From positions 1-61,023 of the forward strand of contig PGXL01000012.1 of assembly GCA_002839095.1 (NCBI GenBank): a stretch of DNA of 61,023 nucleotides, written 5' to 3'. Shown piece after piece: positions 16,213-26,221 of this stretch (position 1 is the stretch's first letter; each line of letters begins with the position of its first letter). Below the pieces are notes generated by a model. The model did no database searches. It had not been told where the DNA came from and saw nothing but the letters and a program-made list of their open reading frames with translations. A program made the translations under genes and the position numbers. The stretch comes from Tenericutes bacterium HGW-Tenericutes-2. Lineage in GTDB: Bacteria; Bacillota_I; Bacilli_A; Acholeplasmatales; Acholeplasmataceae.

Positions 16213-17115
16213 TTAAACATTACCCTTTTTATACCAAATCGGTATATGTGTCTTAAAATGATTGTAATGCTTAAATGATTTCAAGCAAATTTCCTTCATC
16301 ACATCAACATCCTTTTTTCCGAATGGTCTTGCCCATTCGATGGAATATAATGCAGAGTGAGCGACATATACAGATAGGATTTCCCAAAAGTCATTTGGCA
16401 CTTCATCATCAAAATAGGCATCAATTTGACCAATGGAATAGGGAATACTAATTAAGGTACCAAAGTTTTCTAGCTTATAGAACTCCTCATAGGGATCACC
16501 AATCTCCCATCTGTTAAAATCGATAACTCCAAGCTTTTTATCCTTTGTTAGGATTAAATTACCTGGATGAAAATCACCATGCTGATAGACTGGTAGCTTT
16601 TTCCATATTTTATGAAGGTTGTCCTTGACGTATTGAAGTGCAATCTCATCATCTTCAATTCTTAATTCTGATTGTTCATATTTTAATATTTGAATTCGCT
16701 TTTTTTCTTCCTTTGTTTGTGTTGGTAAATCATTCACTGCTATTGGAAGACTATGAATCTTTTTAAGGATTAAGCCTGCTTCTCTACCTATTTGATATTG
16801 TTCTTCATTGCTTAACATAGGTAGAGCAATTTCTAAATCTTCACCCTCTACCCAAGTCAGTAGCATATAGACCTTCGTTTCATTTTCAAAAACTCCAAAG
16901 TCTACTGGATTAGACATCTTAAAGCCTAATTTGCTATACATAGAAATGACTTCAAACTCTTTTTTCTTTTTATCGTAAAATTTGATATCAGAAATTCTAA
17001 GTAAAAGCTTTTGATTATCCTCAGATTCTACATAATATTTGGTATCAAAGGACCATCCACGTTCTATTTTCTCTATTTTTACCCATTTGTCATAGCCTGG
17101 AATGTCTTCAAACAT
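16213..17115 (-). CDS. Aminoglycoside-phosphotransferase-like kinase
   Basis: 300 residues with the protein-kinase-like fold of APH/choline kinases. The catalytic loop is QHGDFHPGN (178-186, base D181) and the metal motif is VIDFNRWEIGDP (197-208). The lysine-bearing N-lobe is weakly conserved. Such proteins phosphorylate aminoglycosides, choline, homoserine or other small alcohols. Resistance cannot be claimed from the motifs alone. It is the first gene of the accessory array; a pair of 19-bp repeats lies after it. Confidence 0.8.
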   Translation of the reverse strand: MFEDIPGYDKWVKIEKIERGWSFDTKYYVESEDNQKLLLRISDIKFYDKKKKEFEVISMYSKLGFKMSNPVDFGVFENETKVYMLLTWVEGEDLEIALPMLSNEEQYQIGREAGLILKKIHSLPIAVNDLPTQTKEEKKRIQILKYEQSELRIEDDEIALQYVKDNLHKIWKKLPVYQHGDFHPGNLILTKDKKLGVIDFNRWEIGDPYEEFYKLENFGTLISIPYSIGQIDAYFDDEVPNDFWEILSVYVAHSALYSIEWARPFGKKDVDVMKEICLKSFKHYNHFKTHIPIWYKKGNV

Positions 17116-17142
17116 GGAATCTCCCCCTTTTTATATCATGCT

Positions 17143-18510
17143 TTATTTTTTCACTGTAAGCAAGGAAACACTTTCAACTAAGGAAGTGTATGGAAACATA
17201 TCAATAGGTACTGTTTCAACTAAATCATAGGATCTTAATAGTACGTTTAAATCCTTAGCAAGTGTTGAAGGATTACATGATCCATAAACCAGTCTTTCTG
17301 GCATAAACTTTAAGACTAAATCAATGGTTTCATCACCTAAACCAACTCTAGGTGGATCAAAAAACATCACATCAATCTTCTTTTCCTTTAATCCGGATAG
17401 GGCTCTCTTAAAGTCACTTTGAAGAACCGATACGTTTGTTATATTATTTTTAGCAAGTGATAGTCTTGCACTATCACATGCCGATTCATCCATTTCGATT
17501 GCGTAGACATGCTTTGCATCCTTATAGATGTAATGAGCAACTGGAGCGATACCTGCATAGGCATCTATCGCGATCTCATGATGCTTAAGCTGTGCTAATC
17601 TTTTCATTTCCTTATAAAACTTATCTGCTTGAGCAGTATTTAATTGAAAGAATGCTTCAGGCTTTAATAAGAAGCTTAAATTGTTTAGTTTTTCTTCAAT
17701 CGTTTCCTTACCATAAAGAAGTCTCATATCTCCAGTGAAATATCCAGGCTTTTTCATATCTGGATTCATCACTTCAAAGACTGAAACAATATTTTTCTCC
17801 TTTTCAACAAGCTTGGCTACTAAATCTTCGATACGATTTGATTTTTTTAGCATGATAAAAGAAACCTGAGCTTCCTTTAAATTCTCAGAAACTCTAACGA
17901 CTAAGCTTCTGACATAACCACGTCTTGTTCTTGGATCAAATGCGTCAACCTGTAATTCATCCATTAGGGATGCAATCGAAGTTAATATTTGATTGATTAA
18001 AACGTTTTGAACAGGACAATCCTTAATAAAGACGAATCTGTTTGAATTTCTTGCATACATTCCAATTCTAGTCTTTCCTTTAATACGTTGAACAGGAAGA
18101 CTTGCCTTATTACGGTAATTCATCGGATTATCTGCACCAATTGTTTTTTTAACGATAGTTTCATCAATCTTTTGACCTGCATAGCGTTCAAAAGCCTTTA
18201 AAATGATATGTCTTTTTTCTTCTAATGTTTTTTTATAGTCATAATGCTGTGTTTGACAACCACCACATTCTTCATATACAGGACAAAAAGGAATTCTTCT
18301 GTCAGGATTCTCTTTATTGATCGATTCTATTTTCGCAATCGCACGATTGTCAAAGACTTCAGTTACTCTAACAGTGAGCTCTTCATCTGGTAATGCTTGG
18401 TCAACAAAGATGGCTAGCTTATTATAATAGCCAATACCTTCTCCATTAATTCCCATTCTCTTAATTGAGATATTTAGTAAATCATCGATCTTTATATGTT
18501 CATTCATCAT
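17143..18510 (-). CDS. rlmCD: 23S rRNA (uracil-5-)-methyltransferase, RlmCD/RumA type
   Basis: About 455 residues. An N-terminal TRAM domain is followed by the iron-sulfur cysteines CPVYEECGGCQ plus CPVQ, and a SAM-dependent methyltransferase domain (AIDAYAGIAP). The catalytic segment VYGSCNPSTLAKD carries the nucleophilic cysteine. In Bacillus the single enzyme makes m5U747 and m5U1939. The start is taken as ATG at 18510, five bases after AGAGG; a GTG two codons earlier overlaps that site. Confidence 0.9.
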   Translation of the reverse strand: MMNEHIKIDDLLNISIKRMGINGEGIGYYNKLAIFVDQALPDEELTVRVTEVFDNRAIAKIESINKENPDRRIPFCPVYEECGGCQTQHYDYKKTLEEKRHIILKAFERYAGQKIDETIVKKTIGADNPMNYRNKASLPVQRIKGKTRIGMYARNSNRFVFIKDCPVQNVLINQILTSIASLMDELQVDAFDPRTRRGYVRSLVVRVSENLKEAQVSFIMLKKSNRIEDLVAKLVEKEKNIVSVFEVMNPDMKKPGYFTGDMRLLYGKETIEEKLNNLSFLLKPEAFFQLNTAQADKFYKEMKRLAQLKHHEIAIDAYAGIAPVAHYIYKDAKHVYAIEMDESACDSARLSLAKNNITNVSVLQSDFKRALSGLKEKKIDVMFFDPPRVGLGDETIDLVLKFMPERLVYGSCNPSTLAKDLNVLLRSYDLVETVPIDMFPYTSLVESVSLLTVKK

Positions 18511-18580
18511 TCGCACCTCTTATGATACTATTTTATCATAGATAAAGCGTTCTACAGTCTTTCTTTTCGTGCATTCAGAT

Positions 18581-18606
18581 AAAAAAAAGGACCAATTTCT
18601 TGGTCC
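18581..18606 (-). terminator. Terminator of the acetate kinase gene
   Basis: GGACCAA (18589-18595) pairs with TTGGTCC (18600-18606) around TTTC. On the minus strand a run of eight T follows the stem. It lies just after the ackA stop. Confidence 0.9.
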
Positions 18607-18612
18607 AAATTG

Positions 18613-19791
18613 TTATTTAGATTCTAAACGAATAACTTCTCTTGCGATCATGACTTCTTCATTGGTTGGAATGATATAAGCCTTCACCTTAGAATTCTTC
18701 GTTGAAATCATACGCTCACCGCGCTTTTGATTTTCAGCTTCATCTAATTCAATGCCTAATACTTTACAAGCCTTAATGACATCACGTCTAACCTCAGGTG
18801 CATTTTCACCAATACCTGCAGTAAAGCAAATCGCGTCTAATCCACCCATATAAAGATAATAGGAACCGATATAATCAGCAATTCTCTTCACTTGTACTTG
18901 ATGTGCTAAGAATGCTCTATGATTTCCTGCATTCATGCCATCAATAATATCTCTTGAGTCATTAGAAAAACCTGATAAACCAAGGTATCCTGACTTCTTG
19001 TTTAATTCATCTAAGACTTCACCATAAGTCTTATCTTCCTTAGAGGATACTAGCATTAAGACAGCTGGATCGACATTACCACTTCTAGTTCCCATTGGAA
19101 TACCTTCCAGTGGAGTTAGCCCCATTGAAGTATCCACAGATTTTCCACCATCTACTGCACATAAGGATGCTCCATTACCTAAATGGCAAACAACAATTTT
19201 AGCCTTTTTATTGCCTAAAATTTCTGCTGCTCTTTCAGATACATATTGGTGTGATGTTCCATGGAATCCATATTTTCTAACACCATACTTTTCATACCAT
19301 TCATAAGGCACTGCATAAAGGTATGCATCTTCTGTCATGCTTTGATGGAATGTTGTATCAAATACTGCGATTTGAGGTACATTAGGTAATGCATTTCTAA
19401 ATGCTTCAATACCTGTGATGTTTGCTGGATTATGAAGAGGTGCTAAATCGATTAAACCTCTGATATGTGCAACAACATCATCATCAATCACTGCTGAGTT
19501 CTTAAAGTACTCCCCACCTTGAACAACACGGTGACCAACACCCTTAATTTCATCTAGTGATTCGATGATGTTCAAATGAATTAAACCATGGATCACTAAA
19601 TCAACTGCAGTTTTATGATTTAAAATTTGCTTATCTTCCTTAATTTTTTCTCCATTGACCTTGAAGGTAATAATTGCATTATCGTATCCAATTCTTTCTA
19701 CGATACCTGATGTAACTACCTCTTCAGATGGCATTTCAAATAACTGGAACTTTAAGGAAGAGCTACCAGCATTGACTGCTAAAATTTTCAT
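18613..19791 (-). CDS. ackA: Acetate kinase
   Basis: 392 residues, full length for the family. The N-terminus VNAGSSSLKFQLF, the central HGTSHQYVS and HLGNGASLCA, and the C-terminal FTAGIGENAPEVR are acetate/sugar kinase signatures. It converts acetyl-phosphate and ADP to acetate and ATP, the main energy step of a fermenting organism. It has its own promoter-like sequence and terminator. No phosphotransacetylase gene lies next to it. Confidence 0.96.
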   Translation of the reverse strand: MKILAVNAGSSSLKFQLFEMPSEEVVTSGIVERIGYDNAIITFKVNGEKIKEDKQILNHKTAVDLVIHGLIHLNIIESLDEIKGVGHRVVQGGEYFKNSAVIDDDVVAHIRGLIDLAPLHNPANITGIEAFRNALPNVPQIAVFDTTFHQSMTEDAYLYAVPYEWYEKYGVRKYGFHGTSHQYVSERAAEILGNKKAKIVVCHLGNGASLCAVDGGKSVDTSMGLTPLEGIPMGTRSGNVDPAVLMLVSSKEDKTYGEVLDELNKKSGYLGLSGFSNDSRDIIDGMNAGNHRAFLAHQVQVKRIADYIGSYYLYMGGLDAICFTAGIGENAPEVRRDVIKACKVLGIELDEAENQKRGERMISTKNSKVKAYIIPTNEEVMIAREVIRLESK

Positions 19792-19824
19792 CGTTTTTAA
19801 TCTCCTTATCTCTTTTTCAATTCT

Positions 19825-19853
19825 ATCTTACATGATTTTCTAAATGAAATCAA
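19825..19853 (-). promoter_or_regulatory. Candidate ackA promoter
   Basis: Minus strand TTGATT (19848-19853), 17-base spacer, TAAGAT (19825-19830), 35 bases before the ackA ATG. No catabolite-response element is visible. Confidence 0.55.
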
Positions 19854-19874
19854 GTACGTGAACAAATATTCATG

Positions 19875-20531
19875 TTAATATAGGTAAACATAGATTGCTA
19901 CGAACTGCAAAATGGTACCTATGGAAGTAAAAATGTGCCAAATGAAGTGAAAATACTTGATTTTAGGAAATACATAGAATGCAACCCCTATCGAATAAGC
20001 AAGTCCACCACCAAAGACTAGAAAGAATGCTGCTGGCTGATAAGCAAAAAGCTGTTGAACAAAAATGAGTGCACTCCAACCCATCGCTAGATAGATAAAT
20101 AAATGCAATTTTGCATATCTTCTAATCCATATAGATTTAAAGATGACACCGACTAAAATGAGTGACCATTGCACAATAAATAAGACTGGTCCAAGACCTA
20201 ATCCAGAAATTCCAAATAATGGTCTTTGAAGCTCAGGAAGTAAGAGTAATGCTGGTGCGAATGTTCCACCAATTAAAATATAAATCGATAGATGATCAAA
20301 TCTTTGAAATAAATTCTTAGCTCCTGCATGAAAAAGTGCGTGATAGAGCGTACTCATTGTATATAAATTAATAATCCCAAAGCCAAAGATAATAGCTGCA
20401 GTGACTTCTACTGCTCGATCTGACTTAATTAAAAGTAGAATTAATGCGACAATCCCAAAGATTGCCATGACGCCATGAGAAACAGCATTTGCGATTTCTT
20501 CACCTAGTGTTTGTTTGTTGTCTATTTTCAT
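19875..20531 (-). CDS. Hemolysin III family membrane protein (PAQR)
   Basis: 218 residues with seven hydrophobic segments. EIANAVSHGVMAI near the N-terminus, STLYHALFH (about 60-68) and FHFIWHIFTS near the end carry the conserved histidines and Ser/Asp of the metal site of the adiponectin-receptor-like superfamily. Bacterial members are called YqfA or hemolysin III; the physiological role is uncertain. It is the last gene of the pncB-MATE-trmL transcript. Confidence 0.88.
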   Translation of the reverse strand: MKIDNKQTLGEEIANAVSHGVMAIFGIVALILLLIKSDRAVEVTAAIIFGFGIINLYTMSTLYHALFHAGAKNLFQRFDHLSIYILIGGTFAPALLLLPELQRPLFGISGLGLGPVLFIVQWSLILVGVIFKSIWIRRYAKLHLFIYLAMGWSALIFVQQLFAYQPAAFFLVFGGGLAYSIGVAFYVFPKIKYFHFIWHIFTSIGTILQFVAIYVYLY

Positions 20532-20540
20532 AATGTTCTC

Positions 20541-21062
20541 CTATTTTTTGAACTGGTCTAAAAAATCCTTACCCTTGTGTGTCTCGGGTTCCGTTTCGAT
20601 TAAATCCTCATAGTCGAACTGTCTAAGTACTTCATAAGAGACAATTGCGACTGCATTACTTAAATTTAAGCTTCTGACCTTATCGGTCGTAGGTATTCTG
20701 TAGCAGTTTTCAATATGACTTGCAAGAATGTATTTATCGACTCCTGTTGATTCCTTACCAAATATGAGATACAAAGGCTGTTCTAGCTTTTGATATTCAA
20801 TATCTGCATAATTCTTTTTACCATATCGAGTTAAGAATAAGTAAGTGCCTTTATTCTTTGACTCAAAATCTTGAAAGTTTTTATAAAGTGTATAGTCTAA
20901 GTGTTCATAGTAATCTAATGCACTTCTTCTTAGCTTTGTTTCATCAATTTTAAAGCCTAGTGGTTCAATTAAGTGAAGCTTCGCACCAATCGCTACGCAT
21001 GTTCTCATAATATTTCCAGTATTTTGTGGTATTTCTGGTTCATATAAAACGATATGTAACAT
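20541..21062 (-). CDS. trmL: tRNA (cytidine/uridine-34-2'-O)-methyltransferase
   Basis: 173 residues with a SPOUT knot. HIVLYEPEIPQNTGNIMRT is the N-terminal signature and FGKESTGVD and RSLNLSNAVAIVSYE form the knotted cofactor site. It methylates the wobble ribose of tRNA-Leu; the window also holds a tRNA-Leu(CAA), the type of tRNA modified. It overlaps the stop of the MATE gene by one base (TAATG). Confidence 0.93.
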   Translation of the reverse strand: MLHIVLYEPEIPQNTGNIMRTCVAIGAKLHLIEPLGFKIDETKLRRSALDYYEHLDYTLYKNFQDFESKNKGTYLFLTRYGKKNYADIEYQKLEQPLYLIFGKESTGVDKYILASHIENCYRIPTTDKVRSLNLSNAVAIVSYEVLRQFDYEDLIETEPETHKGKDFLDQFKK

Positions 21063-22471
21063 TATATTCTCACCTGCATTTCATAATTAATACCCTTCTT
21101 TAAATAATGACCATAAAAGAGGATTAAAACATTGGAAATCATCATTGCCCAAAATATACCTCGGTAATCATCACTAGGAAGTAGCCATAATGATAATAAG
21201 ACAATTGGAATTCTTAGTCCCCAGAGGCGAAGTGACGCCATCTTTAATGTATATTTAGAGAAGCCACTACCATTAAATAATCCGATATAGCACTGGAACA
21301 GTGCCATGAGTGGCTGAGTAAGTAATAGCCAAACAGTATATTCTCCTGCTATAAAATATGAATCTGAAGTATTCGTACCTAAAATGAGTTCAATAATAGG
21401 ATATCTTAGAGGAATGATGACTGCAATACCAACTAGCATAATACCTAAGGATAAGTTTCTTGAAATCTCATAGCTCTTCTTGGCTCGTTCTGGCTTTTGG
21501 TGACCGATATTTAATCCGATATAGGCTGCAGCAATCGTTGAGATAGCAACGACAGGGTTTAATAGTAAGCTAGAAATTCTATTTCCAACAGAGAATCCTG
21601 CAGATACTGCATCACCATAGCTTAAAATAATACTTTGAATTAAAACAAATCCTAATGCACTTACTGCTTGACCTATCGCTGCAGGAAATGCGAATCTTCC
21701 CATATCCTTAATCGTTGGTAGGTCTAAGTTCATCTCTTTTATATCTAGTTTAATATGCTTTTTACTCTTGATCAAATCATAAATAATAAATGGCATTGGT
21801 GCACCATGTGCGATCAATGTCGCATATGCAGCACCCTCAATTCCCATCTTTAAAACTGAGATGAAATACCAGGTTAAAATAATATTAACAAAGATCCCAC
21901 CAACATTTAAAATCACAGGATACAATGTTTCACCAGTCGATTGTCTAATTGCCTGATAGACCATAAAGACAAAAACTAAGACAAATTCAAGACTTCGAAT
22001 TCTAAAGTACTGACCAGCAAAGACTAACGCCTCACCACGTGCACCCATTAAATAAGCAAATAAATTATAGCCTAAAACCTTATCTGATGTTAGAAAGAAT
22101 ATTCCAGTAACAAGCAATCCAAAGATCACTGCAAGTGTCATTAATTTGGTCGCGTATTTCGTTGCTAAGTCTCTTCTATTCGCACCGACATATTGGCTTA
22201 CCATCGCGACTGTAGCGATTCCTAGCCCTGCACCAAGTGCCATAAAAAAGTTAAAGACTGGCCAGTGAATATTTAATGCTGCGAGTGCTGCATCTAATGT
22301 CTCTTGACTACCTACATCCATTCTAGCAATAAAAACTGCATCCACTAAATCATGAAGGCTCTTTAATAAATTGTTCAAAAAAACGGGTATTGCCATAATG
22401 ACAATACCTTTTAGAATCGACTGATGGTTTAATATGCGATCTATATTTTGTTTTTTCAGTGTTCTAGCCAA
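21062..22471 (-). CDS. MATE-family multidrug/cation efflux transporter
   Basis: 469 residues with twelve hydrophobic segments in two homologous halves, the standard MATE architecture. It begins with the usual amphipathic segment ILKGIVIMAIPVFLNNLLKS and contains LVDAVFIARMD. It exports organic cations or drugs against Na+ or H+. It is coupled to trmL (one-base overlap) and starts 12 bases after pncB. Confidence 0.88.
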   Translation of the reverse strand: MARTLKKQNIDRILNHQSILKGIVIMAIPVFLNNLLKSLHDLVDAVFIARMDVGSQETLDAALAALNIHWPVFNFFMALGAGLGIATVAMVSQYVGANRRDLATKYATKLMTLAVIFGLLVTGIFFLTSDKVLGYNLFAYLMGARGEALVFAGQYFRIRSLEFVLVFVFMVYQAIRQSTGETLYPVILNVGGIFVNIILTWYFISVLKMGIEGAAYATLIAHGAPMPFIIYDLIKSKKHIKLDIKEMNLDLPTIKDMGRFAFPAAIGQAVSALGFVLIQSIILSYGDAVSAGFSVGNRISSLLLNPVVAISTIAAAYIGLNIGHQKPERAKKSYEISRNLSLGIMLVGIAVIIPLRYPIIELILGTNTSDSYFIAGEYTVWLLLTQPLMALFQCYIGLFNGSGFSKYTLKMASLRLWGLRIPIVLLSLWLLPSDDYRGIFWAMMISNVLILFYGHYLKKGINYEMQVRI

Positions 22472-22483
22472 TGATGTAACCTT

Positions 22484-23920
22484 CTATTTTTTATATTTTT
22501 TAATTAACTCTTGTTTTAAATCCCAAAGCTTTTGAGATAAGTCCACATAATACTCATGTGGTTTTTCTAATCTTAAGACCTCTGGCCAAAGCTTCATATG
22601 CTCTTCCTTGGCATAGGCTCTAATTTCTTTTAATGTAGGAAGCTCATAAACTAATTTTCCGTTTTCAAAAATTGGAATGAGTAATGGTATTGCTGTATAG
22701 TTTTCAATGACTTTGCTCTTCCAAGGGAAGTTTGGGTCAAATAAATGGTATGGCTTTCTTGAATCAACTTCTTCTTCAAATAATGTCATGACATCCGCTT
22801 CAGCCATTCCATTTTCATCATAGAAACGGTATACCTGCTTAAATCCTGGAGTTGTTGTTTTAGCAACATTCTCACTAATCTTAATTTTAGGAACTAATAC
22901 GTGATTGACTTCGATTGCTGATAGTTTAAATACGCCACCAAAAACAGCCTCTGACCTAGCGGTCACTAATCTTTCACCAACACCAAAGCTATCGATTTGA
23001 GCACCTTGATGGAGCAATTCTTTAATTAAATACTCATCAAGTGAATTCGATACAGTGATTTTTACATCAGTTAAGCCTTCTTTATCTAGCATCTTTCTAG
23101 CTTCTTTAGTTAGGTAGGTTAAATCTCCTGAATCTAAGCGAATCCCCTTTAATCTAAATCCCTTAGGCTCTAAAACTTCCTTATGAATTCTAATTGCATT
23201 AGGAACGCCTTCTTTTAATGTGTTATAAGTGTCAACTAATAACACTGTATTTTTAGGATAAGTATTAGCATAGGCTTGAAAAGCTTGATATTCTGTTTCA
23301 TAACTTTGAATATAGCTATGCGCCATGGTACCAATCGCTGGAATTTGATACATATAATCGACATAGGTATTAGATGAACCAATCGCTCCACTAATATAGG
23401 CTGCTCTCGCACCAAAAATAGATGCATCATAGCCATGAGCTCTTCTCGCACCAAACTCTAGGACTGCTCTACCCTGCGCTGCATAAACGATTCTAGCAGC
23501 CTTTGTAGCAATCAAACTCTGATGATTGATTGTGAGTAGGATCATCGTTTCAATGAGCTGACACTCTAAAATAGGACCCTTAACAATCATAATTGGTTCA
23601 TGAGGGAAGATTGGTGTCCCTTCCTTCATGGAATAAACGCTACATGTAAACTTAAAATGTCTTAAATAATCTAGGAAACCATCCAAAAAAACTTCCTTTG
23701 ATCTTAAAAACTCAATTTCATCTTCATCAAAGCTTAAATTTTTTATATAATCGATGACCTGCTCAAGACCTGCGAATATTGCATATCCACCTTGGTCAGG
23801 AATTGATCTAAAAAATACATCAAAAACTGCTATTTCATTGTGTTTATTGTCCTTGAAATAACCATTCGCCATGGTCAGTTCATAGAAGTCCATCAAAAGT
23901 GATAATTTACGAACGTTCAT
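22484..23920 (-). CDS. pncB: Nicotinate phosphoribosyltransferase
   Basis: 478 residues. YELTMANGYF near the N-terminus, EFGARRAHGYDASIFGARAAY in the middle (here split) and RLDSGDLTYL are family signatures. It makes nicotinate mononucleotide from nicotinate and PRPP, the entry to NAD salvage. Start ATG is preceded by GAGGAGG. First gene of a four-gene minus-strand transcript. Confidence 0.93.
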   Translation of the reverse strand: MNVRKLSLLMDFYELTMANGYFKDNKHNEIAVFDVFFRSIPDQGGYAIFAGLEQVIDYIKNLSFDEDEIEFLRSKEVFLDGFLDYLRHFKFTCSVYSMKEGTPIFPHEPIMIVKGPILECQLIETMILLTINHQSLIATKAARIVYAAQGRAVLEFGARRAHGYDASIFGARAAYISGAIGSSNTYVDYMYQIPAIGTMAHSYIQSYETEYQAFQAYANTYPKNTVLLVDTYNTLKEGVPNAIRIHKEVLEPKGFRLKGIRLDSGDLTYLTKEARKMLDKEGLTDVKITVSNSLDEYLIKELLHQGAQIDSFGVGERLVTARSEAVFGGVFKLSAIEVNHVLVPKIKISENVAKTTTPGFKQVYRFYDENGMAEADVMTLFEEEVDSRKPYHLFDPNFPWKSKVIENYTAIPLLIPIFENGKLVYELPTLKEIRAYAKEEHMKLWPEVLRLEKPHEYYVDLSQKLWDLKQELIKKYKK

Positions 23921-23973
23921 TTATTTGCCTCCTCTTTTAGACACTCTCTATTTTAACACTTTTCGCTCATTTT

Positions 23974-23982
23974 TGGTATAAT
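23974..23982 (+). promoter_or_regulatory. Candidate extended -10 promoter of yaaA
   Basis: TGGTATAAT 29 bases before the chosen yaaA start; the -35 region (TAACAC, 17 bases upstream) is weak, as is common with an extended -10. Confidence 0.5.
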
Positions 23983-24010
23983 ATTGTTAAGAATAAATAA
24001 GGGGGAAAAC

Positions 24011-24727
24011 ATGATTATCATCTTATCACCAGCAAAAACGTTTTCTAAAACGAAAACCACTTCAAATCAAGTTCCCTATTTTCAAAGTGAAGCTTTATCT
24101 CTTGTGAAATCATTAAAGAAAAAGGGGATTTCTGAGATTATGGATTCAATGAAAATTTCAGAGAATCTCGCCCATGATGTAAAAAATTATTATCTTCATT
24201 TTGAAGAACATCAATTATCAGCCATTCATACCTATGATGGTCAAGCCTTTAAAGGATTTGATATTCATACAATATCTAGCGATCTTCTTCTTAAATCAAA
24301 TGAGCATCTCTATATATTATCAGGGCTTTATGGTTTACTTAAGCCACTTGATCAAATATCTTATTACCGCTTAGACATTAAAGATCAGATTGTAAAAAAC
24401 CTTTATTCCTTTTGGAAGAAAAGAATTGAGAAATATTTCAATGAATTTCATCATGATGAATTGATAATTAATCTTGCATCTAGTGAATATAGCAGATTAT
24501 TACCTAAAAATATAAATATAGTCACAATCGATTTTCTTCAAATACAAAATGGAAAATATAAATCAATTTCAATGTTTGTGAAAAAGATGCGTGGCATGAT
24601 GGCTAGATATTTAATTGAGCATAGTATTACTGAATTAAACGATATGAAGAAAATAGAATTGGATGGATATCGATATAATCCAGAAAAATCTAGCAATACA
24701 GTTTTAATATTTTCCAAGGAGGTATAA
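24011..24727 (+). CDS. yaaA: YaaA-family peroxide-stress protein (DUF328/UPF0246)
   Basis: 238 residues from ATG 24011, which follows GGGGG by five bases; an upstream in-frame start lies too close to the promoter. IILSPAKTF at the N-terminus, a central FKGFD, LSGLYGLLKPLD and the C-terminal GYRYN segment are the family signatures. E. coli YaaA lowers free iron and oxidative damage, and a DNA-binding fold is known. It is followed after two bases by cls. Confidence 0.92.
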   Translation: MIIILSPAKTFSKTKTTSNQVPYFQSEALSLVKSLKKKGISEIMDSMKISENLAHDVKNYYLHFEEHQLSAIHTYDGQAFKGFDIHTISSDLLLKSNEHLYILSGLYGLLKPLDQISYYRLDIKDQIVKNLYSFWKKRIEKYFNEFHHDELIINLASSEYSRLLPKNINIVTIDFLQIQNGKYKSISMFVKKMRGMMARYLIEHSITELNDMKKIELDGYRYNPEKSSNTVLIFSKEV

Positions 24728-24729
24728 CT

Positions 24730-26211
24730 TTGAAGCGCTTGGTTCGGATGATTGTTTCAAGAACGACACTCATTTTACTTTTATTACTGGCACAGATTGC
24801 CCTATTTTTTGTATTAGTTGAGTATGTATCGAATATTGGTGATTGGTCAATTGCTTTTTATACAGTATCAATTATTATTGTCATCTACTTAGTTGCGAAG
24901 GAAGAAAATCCTTATTATAAAATAAGCTGGATCATACCAATCCTTGTTTTTCCATTATTTGGGGGCTTGTTTTATCTGTTTTACCGACAAAGAAACTTAA
25001 GCTCTAAGGTTTTGCAAAGACATTTAAATATTGATTTAAATCGATATGACTATGTTCATACAATAGAAAATAAGCTGAAAACCAAAAAAGCGAACTATTT
25101 AGATAATCAAAACTGGCCAGCATACTCAAACACCAAAACTGACTTCTTAGCTTCTGGTGAAGCGATGTTCGAAGCGATGCTTAAGGACATTCAAAATGCT
25201 AAGAAATATATTTTCTTAGAATTCTTTATCATTAGTCCAGGAGAAATGTGGGATTCACTTTTAAAGGTATTAAGAGAAAAAATCAAAGAGGGATTAGATG
25301 TTAAGCTTGTCTTTGATGATTTCGGTAGTTCAGCTCTACCATTTCGTTATGAGAAAAAACTCAGAAAAATGGGCTTTGATGTCATTAACTTCAACCCAAT
25401 GCGTATCCACTTGAACTTCGCGATGAACTATAGAGACCATAGAAAAATCGTCGTGATCGATGGAAATGTAGGATATACAGGTGGTATTAATATTGGTGAT
25501 GAGTATATTAATAAAATCTCACCCTTTGGTCACTGGCTAGATGCTGGGATTAGAATTGAAGGAAAAGCAGTTTGGAGTCTCGTCATCTCATTTCTTGAAA
25601 CCTACCGCTTTATGGGTAAAAAGGATATTGATTATGAACACTATAAAGGAGATTTAGTGAGCGAATCGGATGGATATGTTGCACCATTTGGAGATACACC
25701 ACTCGATAAAGAGCTAACCACTAAAAATATGTATCTTTCAATGCTTTCAGCTGCAAATACTTCTATTGATATAACAACACCCTATTTAATTATCGATAAT
25801 GAACTAAATACAGCATTAAAGCTTGCTGCAAAATCAGGTGTAAAGGTTAGAATTATCATTCCACATGTTCCAGATAAAAGAATAGTTTATATGGTTACTG
25901 AGTCCTATGTACCTGAGCTGATTCAAGCAGGATGTAATGTTTACAGATATGAACCGGGATTTATACATTCAAAAATGATGATTGTCGATAACAATAAGGC
26001 GATGATTGGAACTGCTAATCTTGATTTTAGAAGCTTATATCTCCATTTTGAGAACAGTGTATTTTTAGATGGCTGCCAAACTATCAATGAAATGACAAAA
26101 TTCTTTGATTCCACGATTGAAAAAAGTATTTGTATAACAAAATCTGGTAAGAGAAATATAATTTACAGATTAATTCAAGTGATGCTTAAAGGATTTTCGA
26201 CATTGATGTAA
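24730..26211 (+). CDS. cls: Cardiolipin synthase
   Basis: 493 residues. Two N-terminal membrane segments, then two phospholipase-D motifs: HRKIVVIDGNVGYTGGIN and HSKMMIVDNNKAMIGTANLD (HxK-x4-D). It condenses two phosphatidylglycerols to cardiolipin at the membrane. The start is TTG at 24730 with AAGGAGG ending about eight bases upstream, inside the end of yaaA, so the pair is co-transcribed. Confidence 0.93.
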   Translation: MKRLVRMIVSRTTLILLLLLAQIALFFVLVEYVSNIGDWSIAFYTVSIIIVIYLVAKEENPYYKISWIIPILVFPLFGGLFYLFYRQRNLSSKVLQRHLNIDLNRYDYVHTIENKLKTKKANYLDNQNWPAYSNTKTDFLASGEAMFEAMLKDIQNAKKYIFLEFFIISPGEMWDSLLKVLREKIKEGLDVKLVFDDFGSSALPFRYEKKLRKMGFDVINFNPMRIHLNFAMNYRDHRKIVVIDGNVGYTGGINIGDEYINKISPFGHWLDAGIRIEGKAVWSLVISFLETYRFMGKKDIDYEHYKGDLVSESDGYVAPFGDTPLDKELTTKNMYLSMLSAANTSIDITTPYLIIDNELNTALKLAAKSGVKVRIIIPHVPDKRIVYMVTESYVPELIQAGCNVYRYEPGFIHSKMMIVDNNKAMIGTANLDFRSLYLHFENSVFLDGCQTINEMTKFFDSTIEKSICITKSGKRNIIYRLIQVMLKGFSTLM

Positions 26212-26221
26212 ATAAAAAAAT

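Noticed and set aside
16213-17115. Calling the APH-like and nucleotidyltransferase genes antibiotic-resistance genes
   Set aside because: Only general fold motifs are visible. Both folds are common in metabolic enzymes, and no specific resistance family is recognisable.
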